From positions 1 to 11,307 of the forward strand of contig DATJJW010000045.1 in assembly GCA_035491935.1 (NCBI GenBank): 11,307 nucleotides of DNA, written 5' to 3'. The notes under the pieces were generated by a model. It saw only the letters and a program-made list of their open reading frames with translations, was not told where the DNA came from and searched no databases. The translations under genes were made by a program, and so were the position numbers. Shown here in pieces: positions 7,000 through 11,307 of the stretch (positions are counted from its first letter, which is position 1; each line of letters starts with the position of its first letter). The stretch comes from DATJJW01 sp035491935 (GTDB taxonomy: Bacteria; Pseudomonadota; Alphaproteobacteria; ATCC43930; CGMCC-115725).

Positions 7000-8055
7000 T
7001 TGCCTTTGAGCCGAGAGCTGGTCATCGCGCTCGACGCCATGGGGGGCGATCACGCTCCCGATATGGTGCTCAAAGGGGCGTCGATTGCGCTCATCCGGTT
7101 TCCGCAGATCCGTTTTCGCATCTTCGGTCTCCAGGACCGCATCGATCCGATTCTCGATACCCTGCCGAAGCTGAAGGCGGCGGCGACGGTCATCCATGCC
7201 GAAGATGTGGTGACCGGCGATGCCAAGCCGTCGGCGGTGCTGCGCACCATGCGCCGCTCCTCGATGCGGCTCGCCATCGAGGATGTTGCTTCCGGCAATG
7301 CCGACTGCATCGTCTCCGCCGGCAATACCGGCGCGCTGATGGCCATCGCCAAGATGGTGCTGAAGACCATGCCGGGCATCGACCGCCCGGCGATCGCGAC
7401 ATTCCTGCCGACGCAGCGCTCGGAATCCGTGCTGCTCGACCTTGGCGCCAATGTCGAATGCGATGCCGATAATCTGGTGCAGTTCGCGCTGCTGGGCGAT
7501 GCCTTCGCCCGCGCCGTGCTGGGCGTGACCCGGCCGAAGGTGGGATTGCTCAATGTCGGTTCGGAAGAGATGAAGGGCATCGACTCCGTGCGCGAGGCGG
7601 CGGCCCGTCTCAGGGCCGGCATCCCCGGCATCCATTTCCACGGTTTCGTCGAAGGGAACGACATCGCGCTTGGCACCGTCGACGTCGTCGTGACCGACGG
7701 TTTCAGCGGCAATATCGCCCTGAAGGCGATCGAAGGCACGGCAAAGCTCTACAGCGAATATCTGCGCAGCGCCTTCCGCAGCTCGATCTTCACCAAGATC
7801 GGCTACCTCTTCGCACGCCGCGGGCTGAACAGGCTGCGCGAACGGCTCGACCCGCGCCGCTACAACGGCGCCATGCTGCTGGGCCTGAACGGCATCGTCA
7901 TCAAGAGCCATGGCGGTTCGGATGCGTTGGGCTTCGCCAACGCCATCGGCGTCGGCGTCGACCTCAAGATCAATGGTTTCCTCGAGCGTATCCGCGAAGA
8001 GATGGCGGCGCTGGGTTCGATCACGCCCCCAGCCACCGCAGCGGAAAGCGCCTGA
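7000..8055 (+). CDS. plsX: Phosphate acyltransferase PlsX
   Basis: PlsX converts acyl-ACP and phosphate to acyl-phosphate, the donor for the first acylation of glycerol 3-phosphate by PlsY in phospholipid synthesis. It is a peripheral cytoplasmic enzyme. Motifs in order are ALDAMGGDHAPDMVLKGA at the N terminus, SAGNTGALMAIAKMVLK, VLLDLGANVECDADNL, VVTDGFSGNIALKAIEG and the C-terminal GAMLLGLNGIVIKSHGGSD. No ATG lies upstream of the conserved ALDAMGGD, so the start must be a rare codon: TTG at 7000 (351 residues, GGAT and ACGGG before it) or TTG at 7006. The gene ends in TGATG overlapping fabH, so the pair is probably coupled. Confidence 0.96.
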   Translation: MPLSRELVIALDAMGGDHAPDMVLKGASIALIRFPQIRFRIFGLQDRIDPILDTLPKLKAAATVIHAEDVVTGDAKPSAVLRTMRRSSMRLAIEDVASGNADCIVSAGNTGALMAIAKMVLKTMPGIDRPAIATFLPTQRSESVLLDLGANVECDADNLVQFALLGDAFARAVLGVTRPKVGLLNVGSEEMKGIDSVREAAARLRAGIPGIHFHGFVEGNDIALGTVDVVVTDGFSGNIALKAIEGTAKLYSEYLRSAFRSSIFTKIGYLFARRGLNRLRERLDPRRYNGAMLLGLNGIVIKSHGGSDALGFANAIGVGVDLKINGFLERIREEMAALGSITPPATAAESA

Positions 8056-9044
8056 TGAGCAGCCAACAGCGACCGATCCGCTCGATCATCCTGGGTTGCG
8101 GCGGCTATCTGCCCGAGAACATCCTGACCAATGCCGAGCTGGCGACCCGTGTCGATACCAGCGACGAGTGGATTGTCCAGCGCACCGGCATTCGTCAGCG
8201 CCATATCGCGGCAGATGGCGAGCTGACTTCGGATCTGGCGCTCAAGGCGGCCAAGGCGGCACTCGCCCATGCCGGGCTCAAGGGCGAGGATATCGATCTC
8301 ATCGTGCTGGCGACGGCGACGCCCGACAACACCTTCCCGGCGACTGCCACCCGCGTGCAGCATGCGCTCGGCATGAAGGGCGGTATGGCCTTCGACATCC
8401 AGGCAGTATGTTCCGGCTTCCTGTTCGCGCTGGCGACGGCCGATAATTTCATCAAGGCGGGCCAGGCGAAGAAGGTGTTGGTCATCGGCGCCGAGACCTT
8501 CTCGCGCATCCTCGATTGGGAGGATCGCCAGACCTGCGTGTTGTTCGGCGACGGTGCCGGCGCCCTGGTGCTGGGTGCGGAGCATGTCGAGCCGGGCGCC
8601 TCGCAAAGCGGGGTGCTCTCGACCCATCTGCACAGCGACGGCGCGCAATACGACCTGCTCTACACGACCGGCGGCCCGTCGAGCACGGGCAAGGCGGGTT
8701 TCGTCCATATGGAGGGCCGCGAGGTCTTCCGCCATGCGGTGCAGCGCCTGGCCGAGGTCGTCGACGAGGCACTGGCCCATCATCGCCTGACGCCTTCGGA
8801 CATCGACTGGCTGGTGCCGCACCAGGCCAATCTGCGCATCATCGACGGCGTCGGCAAGAAGCTGTCGCTGGGATCCGACAAGGTCGTGGTCACGGTCGAC
8901 CGGCATGCCAACACCTCGGCGGCCTCCGTGCCGCTGGCCTTGGCCGAGGCCGTGCATGATGGCCGCATCGCCAAGGGCGATCTGGTGCTGCTCGAAGCGT
9001 TGGGTGGTGGCATCACTTGGGGCGCTGCGCTACTGCGTTGGTAG
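8055..9044 (+). CDS. fabH: Beta-ketoacyl-ACP synthase III
   Basis: FabH condenses acetyl-CoA with malonyl-ACP to begin type II fatty acid synthesis. The 329-residue product has the full thiolase-fold catalytic triad: Cys119 in QAVCSGF, His256 in VPHQAN and Asn286 in HANTSAAS. DTSDEWIVQRTGIRQRH near residues 34-50 and the closing LEALGGGITWGAALLRW are also typical. Its ATG shares a base with the plsX stop. Together with plsX it links initiation of fatty acid synthesis to membrane lipid output. A stem-loop with a U-rich tail follows the stop codon, so the transcript probably ends here and ihfA is separate. Confidence 0.97.
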   Translation: MSSQQRPIRSIILGCGGYLPENILTNAELATRVDTSDEWIVQRTGIRQRHIAADGELTSDLALKAAKAALAHAGLKGEDIDLIVLATATPDNTFPATATRVQHALGMKGGMAFDIQAVCSGFLFALATADNFIKAGQAKKVLVIGAETFSRILDWEDRQTCVLFGDGAGALVLGAEHVEPGASQSGVLSTHLHSDGAQYDLLYTTGGPSSTGKAGFVHMEGREVFRHAVQRLAEVVDEALAHHRLTPSDIDWLVPHQANLRIIDGVGKKLSLGSDKVVVTVDRHANTSAASVPLALAEAVHDGRIAKGDLVLLEALGGGITWGAALLRW

Positions 9045-9050
9045 CAAAAC

Positions 9051-9086
9051 GGCGTCTAAAGCCCTGGACGCTACAGATTTTCCTTT
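9051..9086 (+). terminator. Probable terminator after fabH
   Basis: Bases 9051-9058 pair with 9065-9072 (eight pairs, two of them G-T wobbles, core GCGTC/GACGC) around a six-base loop. TTTTCCTTT follows at 9078-9086, five bases beyond the stem. The stem begins seven bases after the fabH stop. The distance to the T-run makes it weaker than a textbook case. Confidence 0.42.
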
Positions 9087-9104
9087 AATGCCAAGCATAT
9101 GTCT

Positions 9105-9133
9105 TTGACGGAACCGCCGCGCGCGGATACCGT
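9105..9133 (+). promoter_or_regulatory. Possible ihfA promoter
   Basis: TTGACG at 9105-9110 matches five of six -35 bases. At the ideal 17-base spacing lies TACCGT (9128-9133), a weak -10 of the degenerate kind common in alphaproteobacteria. Transcription would start near 9140 and give a leader of about 28 bases containing the ribosome binding site. Confidence 0.4.
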
Positions 9134-9154
9134 AGCTCTCGGGGGAAAAGCTTC

Positions 9155-9160
9155 GGGAGG
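9155..9160 (+). promoter_or_regulatory. Ribosome binding site deciding the ihfA start
   Basis: GGGAGG lies seven bases before the ATG at 9168. It decides against an in-frame ATG at 9099, which would add 23 residues unlike the family and would overlap the -35 element. Confidence 0.8.
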
Positions 9161-9167
9161 TCGAGTG

Positions 9168-9497
9168 ATGGCTGAGGAAACCGTCACGCGCGCGCAGTTG
9201 AGCGAGGCCGTCTATCAAGAGGTCGGTTTGTCACGGAATGAATCGGCGGCACTGGTCGAGACGGTGCTGGACGAGATTTCCGATGCGTTGGCTCGGGGCG
9301 AGACGGTGAAGATCTCTTCCTTCGGCAGCTTCGGCGTGCGGCAAAAGGGCCAGCGTATCGGCCGCAATCCCAAGACCGGGGACGAGGTGCCGATCGAGCC
9401 GCGCCAGGTCCTGGTGTTCCGCGCCTCCCATGTCCTCAAGGATCACATCAACGCCGAACTCGCTAAGTCGCGGAAGGCGGCGGCGAAGAAATCCTGA
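9168..9497 (+). CDS. ihfA: Integration host factor subunit alpha
   Basis: IhfA pairs with IhfB to bind and sharply bend DNA in the nucleoid, affecting promoters, replication and recombination. The 109-residue product has the HU/IHF fold. TRAQLSEAVYQEVGLSRNES forms the N-terminal helices, followed by VKISSFGSFGVRQKGQRIGRNPKTG, with Pro68 as the residue that intercalates into DNA, and EVPIEPRQVLVFRASHVLK. A lysine-rich tail (RKAAAKKS) follows the core. The wording is closer to alphaproteobacterial IhfA than to HU. The neighbour downstream is a MerR-type gene 17 bases on, a pairing common in this class, so the two may be cotranscribed. Confidence 0.95.
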   Translation: MAEETVTRAQLSEAVYQEVGLSRNESAALVETVLDEISDALARGETVKISSFGSFGVRQKGQRIGRNPKTGDEVPIEPRQVLVFRASHVLKDHINAELAKSRKAAAKKS

Positions 9498-9514
9498 CCT
9501 GGTCCCGAACCGCC

Positions 9515-10033
9515 ATGAAGTCCGCAGCCGCCTTCCGTACGATCAGTGAGGTTTCCGACGAGCTGGCGGTGCCGCAGCATGTGCTGCGCTTCTGGGAGAG
9601 CAAATTCCCGCAGATCAAGCCGCTGAAGCGCGGCGGCGGCCGGCGCTATTACCGGCCGGAGGATGTCGATCTGCTGAAGCGTGTCAGCCGGCTGCTCTAT
9701 CATGAAGGCTATACCATTCGCGGCGTGCAGCGCCTGCTGCGCGAAGGCGCGCTGAAGAGCGGCCGCAAGGGCGATGCCGTCGAGCCGGCCCTGCCCTTCG
9801 ACCTGGAGGAGGAGGCGGAAGCGGAGTCGCTGTTCTACGGCTTCGCCGAGGCCCCGGAGACGGAAGAGGAAGGTGCCGGCCAGCCGGGCATCGATCCCGC
9901 CTGGGAAGCGCCCGAGCCCAAGCCCAAGCGCCTGCCGGCCGCGACCCGCCAGGTACTGGAGGCGGTGTTGCGCGATCTCGAGGATTTGCGCGCTCTGCTG
10001 CCCCGGAGCAGCAAGAGCAACGGCAGCGCCTGA
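9515..10033 (+). CDS. MerR-family (MlrA-like) transcriptional regulator
   Basis: The 172-residue product has an N-terminal winged helix-turn-helix of MerR type at about residues 8-76: RTISEVSDELAVPQHVLRFWE, then KPLKRGGGRRYYRPEDVDLLKR and GYTIRGVQRLLRE. The HVLRFWE form with a following PLKR resembles the MlrA-like subgroup rather than metal sensors. An acidic, proline-rich linker (about 88-138) leads to a short helix, TRQVLEAVLRDLEDLRALL, that may dimerise. There is no cysteine anywhere, so thiol-based metal sensing is excluded. Its target and signal are unknown. The ATG is inferred from the family start; the ribosome binding site is weak. It ends 27 bases before the convergent protease gene. 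Confidence 0.9.
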   Translation: MKSAAAFRTISEVSDELAVPQHVLRFWESKFPQIKPLKRGGGRRYYRPEDVDLLKRVSRLLYHEGYTIRGVQRLLREGALKSGRKGDAVEPALPFDLEEEAEAESLFYGFAEAPETEEEGAGQPGIDPAWEAPEPKPKRLPAATRQVLEAVLRDLEDLRALLPRSSKSNGSA

Positions 10034-10051
10034 CGTCGCCGGATTGCGACG
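10034..10051. terminator. Hairpin in the convergent gap after merR, weak terminator candidate
   Basis: CGTCGC at 10034-10039 and GCGACG at 10046-10051 form a perfect six-pair stem with a six-base loop, starting at the base after the merR-like stop codon and filling most of the 27-base gap to the convergent gene. No T-run follows on either strand. Confidence 0.33.
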
Positions 10052-10060
10052 CCGCCCGAG

Positions 10061-10864
10061 TCAGTGCGGGCCGGCGCCTTTCGTCATCGGCCAGCGCCAG
10101 GCCAGCAGCAGCCCCCAGGCGATGCTGAGGCCGCCCATGGCCCAAAGATAGACATAGTTCGTGACCGGCGCTTCCAAAGCCTTTTCGACGCCGCCGCCGG
10201 CGATGAGGCCGCAGGCGTCGAGCACGGCATGGGCGAGGATTCCCGGCCAGATCGAGGCCCCACGCAGCCGGACCCAGGCGAGCACCACGCCGATGCCGCC
10301 GGCGAACAGGCTCTGGCCGTAGATCACCTGGGGGTCGATTCCCTTGATGGCGAGGCCGGAGAGATGCATCAGCCCGAACAGCAGGCCGGAGACCAGCATT
10401 GCGCGCCGGGTGGCGCCGATCGTGCGGGTTGAGCCTTCCGGCGGGCTGCCCAGCAGCGCATCGATGATGACGCCGCGGAAGATCGCCTCCTCGCCGAAGC
10501 CGATGATGCCGGCGAGCAGCACCCAGCCGGCGACCTCGGCGGCGTCATGGACGCCCAGCCCCTCGCCGGAGGAGGCGAGCGCCGCGATCCAGATCGGCAT
10601 CAGCACCGGCCAGAGATAGGGGTTGAGACCCCCGGTGAAACCGAAGCGGCGCCAGAGGCCGAACTGGCTGAAGGCCAGGCAGAGCGCCAATGCGAAGCTG
10701 CCCTTGACCACGAGATAGAGCAGCAGCTCGTCATGCGCGGCGTTCGGCACCAGGGAGACGAGTCCGATGGCGGTCAGAAGATCCCAGGCGTTGATCGCGA
10801 TCAGCGCCGCCAGGACGACCAGGGTGGAACGCCAGAAGGGCGAGACGCGGGAAATCATGAGCAT
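10061..10864 (-). CDS. CPBP-family intramembrane metalloprotease
   Basis: The 267-residue product is a multi-pass membrane protein of the CPBP (Abi, type II CAAX protease-like) family. The family motifs are all present: EEAIFRG (Glu125, Glu126, Arg130), FGLMH (Phe163 to His167) and HAVLD (His212, Asp216), which supply the glutamates and histidines of the active site. I count about seven to eight hydrophobic segments, beginning at STLVVLAALIAINAWDLL. I start at the ATG at 10864. The frame stays open upstream to 11044, but that extension enters a tRNA gene and is polar, so it is not credible; ATG at 10858 or 10930 remain possible. Family members process proteins or peptides such as bacteriocins, yet no substrate gene is adjacent and its role here is unknown. 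Confidence 0.88.
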   Translation of the reverse strand: MLMISRVSPFWRSTLVVLAALIAINAWDLLTAIGLVSLVPNAAHDELLLYLVVKGSFALALCLAFSQFGLWRRFGFTGGLNPYLWPVLMPIWIAALASSGEGLGVHDAAEVAGWVLLAGIIGFGEEAIFRGVIIDALLGSPPEGSTRTIGATRRAMLVSGLLFGLMHLSGLAIKGIDPQVIYGQSLFAGGIGVVLAWVRLRGASIWPGILAHAVLDACGLIAGGGVEKALEAPVTNYVYLWAMGGLSIAWGLLLAWRWPMTKGAGPH

Positions 10865-10965
10865 GCGGGGATTTGCGGGTGAGGCATGGCGCAGATTGGG
10901 TCGTCCGTCCGGCCCTGGCAAGTGTGCCATGCGCCGCAGGCCCTGGGCCCGGGATGAAACAGCGG

Positions 10966-10995
10966 TTGCCTTCCGGTGCCCAGCTTTCCTATAGT
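10966..10995 (+). promoter_or_regulatory. Promoter of the tRNA-Pro gene
   Basis: TTGCCT at 10966-10971 and TATAGT at 10990-10995 (five of six) are 18 bases apart. Transcription would begin near 11002, about 15 bases before the tRNA. The GC-rich CGCGCCCGG after the -10 is the type of discriminator associated with stringent control of stable RNA. Confidence 0.6.
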
Positions 10996-11016
10996 CGCGC
11001 CCGGTACGGGACCTTT

Positions 11017-11093
11017 CGGGCATTAGCGCAGTCTGGTAGCGCATCAGTCTGGGGGACTGGGGGTCGTCGGTTCAAATCCGGCATGCCCGACCA
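11017..11093 (+). tRNA. tRNA-Pro, anticodon GGG
   Basis: The 77 bases fold into a full cloverleaf. The acceptor stem is CGGGCAT with ATGCCCG, D-stem GCGC/GCGC, anticodon stem TCAGT/ACTGG with loop CTGGGGG, and T-arm GTCGG/CCGGC around TTCAAAT. The anticodon GGG (11051-11053) reads CCC and CCT. The C1-G72 pair is the bacterial tRNA-Pro identity element, with discriminator A at 11090. CCA is encoded (11091-11093). The gene stands alone, with its own promoter and terminator. Confidence 0.97.
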
Positions 11094-11118
11094 ATCGAGT
11101 CCCGTGCCGTCTTGTCGA

Positions 11119-11153
11119 GAAAGGCGCCCTTTGTGAGGGGCGCCTTTCTTTTT
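11119..11153 (+). terminator. Strong intrinsic terminator of the tRNA-Pro gene
   Basis: An 11-pair perfect stem (11119-11129 with 11138-11148, arms GAAAGGCGCCC and GGGCGCCTTTC) surrounds an eight-base loop and is followed directly by five T residues (11149-11153). This is a textbook rho-independent terminator, 25 bases after the tRNA. The T-run exists only on the plus strand, so it does not serve the facing minus-strand gene. Confidence 0.92.
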
Positions 11154-11179
11154 GGCCAATTCCCTGGTGCTTGTCGAAT

Positions 11180-11307
11180 TCAATGTCTGGGGCCGCCGAA
11201 CAGGCGCGGGATTTCGATGGCCGGGCAGCGGTTCATCACCACATCGATGCCGTGGGCCTCGGCCTCGGCGGCGGCTTGGTCATGGCGGATGTCGAGCTGC
11301 ATCCACA
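11180..11307 (-). CDS. CoA-binding (YccU-like) protein, C-terminal end only
   Basis: Read from the right edge on the minus strand, 41 codons are open up to a TGA at 11182-11180. The peptide begins WMQLDIRHDQAAAEAEAHG and continues IDVVMNRCPAIEIPRLFGG. This matches the end of the small Rossmann-fold CoA-binding proteins related to succinyl-CoA ligase alpha (YccU family), where W-Q-G-(x)-N/H-D, V-V-x-(x)-R-C and the closing RL are conserved. Those proteins are about 140 residues, so most of this one lies outside the window. Function beyond presumed CoA binding is unknown. It converges on the tRNA-Pro transcript. Confidence 0.85.
   Translation of the reverse strand, partial: WMQLDIRHDQAAAEAEAHGIDVVMNRCPAIEIPRLFGGPRH

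Noticed and set aside
6739..7911. Long minus-strand open frame (390 codons) opposite rpmF and plsX
   Set aside because: Its protein is low-complexity (rich in Arg, His, Gln, Asp, Ala), resembles no family, and lies wholly opposite genes with strong family motifs. Such frames are common opposite GC-rich coding sequence.
7860..8957. Long minus-strand open frame opposite fabH (365 codons)
   Set aside because: Composition is that of antisense to a GC-rich gene; fabH on the plus strand has a complete catalytic triad.
10865..11044. N-terminal extension of the CPBP protease up to 11044
   Set aside because: It would begin inside the tRNA-Pro gene, cross the tRNA promoter, and add a polar stretch not expected in the family.
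11017..11153. tRNA-Pro as an integration site for a mobile element
   Set aside because: No integrase and no repeat of the tRNA 3' end are visible; the tRNA is followed by its own terminator and an ordinary chromosomal gene. The other side of the element, if any, would be outside the window.
10989..11183. Minus-strand 64-codon open frame across the tRNA
   Set aside because: It reads through the complement of the tRNA and the terminator, giving a spurious peptide.

Overview
The window is a housekeeping stretch of a GC-rich alphaproteobacterial chromosome. The protein sequences and the order of the genes (ribD-ribE-ribB-ribH-nusB-thiL, then DUF177-rpmF-plsX-fabH, then ihfA-merR) suggest a Rhodospirillales-like lineage; that placement is inference from gene order and codon usage, not from a search. 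No phage, transposon, CRISPR or other mobile element is visible, and no stretch longer than about 150 bases lacks a gene or RNA.

Region 1 (1-4833, + strand) is a riboflavin operon with two passengers. It holds ribD (5' end cut by the window edge), ribE, a bifunctional-looking ribBA/ribBX, ribH, nusB and thiL. Several junctions overlap as ATGA or TGATG, so translation is probably coupled. The four rib proteins cover the deaminase/reductase, dihydroxybutanone phosphate, lumazine and riboflavin synthase steps. GTP cyclohydrolase II is apparently missing: the RibA-like half of the RibB fusion has lost all three zinc cysteines and the central catalytic motif. A separate functional ribA (or other GTP cyclohydrolase II) must lie elsewhere if the pathway works.

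Region 2 (4834-6650) has a small exported or membrane-anchored FliL-like protein of unknown role. It is followed by a convergent bamE lipoprotein gene of the outer-membrane assembly machinery, which diverges from a DUF177 (YceD) gene.

Region 3 (6651-9044) is the conserved rpmF-plsX-fabH cluster. It joins ribosomal protein L32 with the enzymes that make acyl-phosphate for phospholipid synthesis and start fatty acid elongation. A stem-loop with a U-rich tail follows fabH.

Region 4 (9045-10033) carries ihfA, with its own promoter-like sequence and a strong ribosome binding site, and a cysteine-free MerR-type regulator.

Region 5 (10034-11307) holds a CPBP-family membrane protease gene on the minus strand and a tRNA-Pro(GGG) with a recognisable promoter and a very strong intrinsic terminator. 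The 3' end of a minus-strand CoA-binding (YccU-like) protein gene closes the window. I did not find a convincing new biological system; the best leads are the degenerate RibA half, the orphan FliL-like gene, and a reverse-oriented terminator-like hairpin directly before rpmF.
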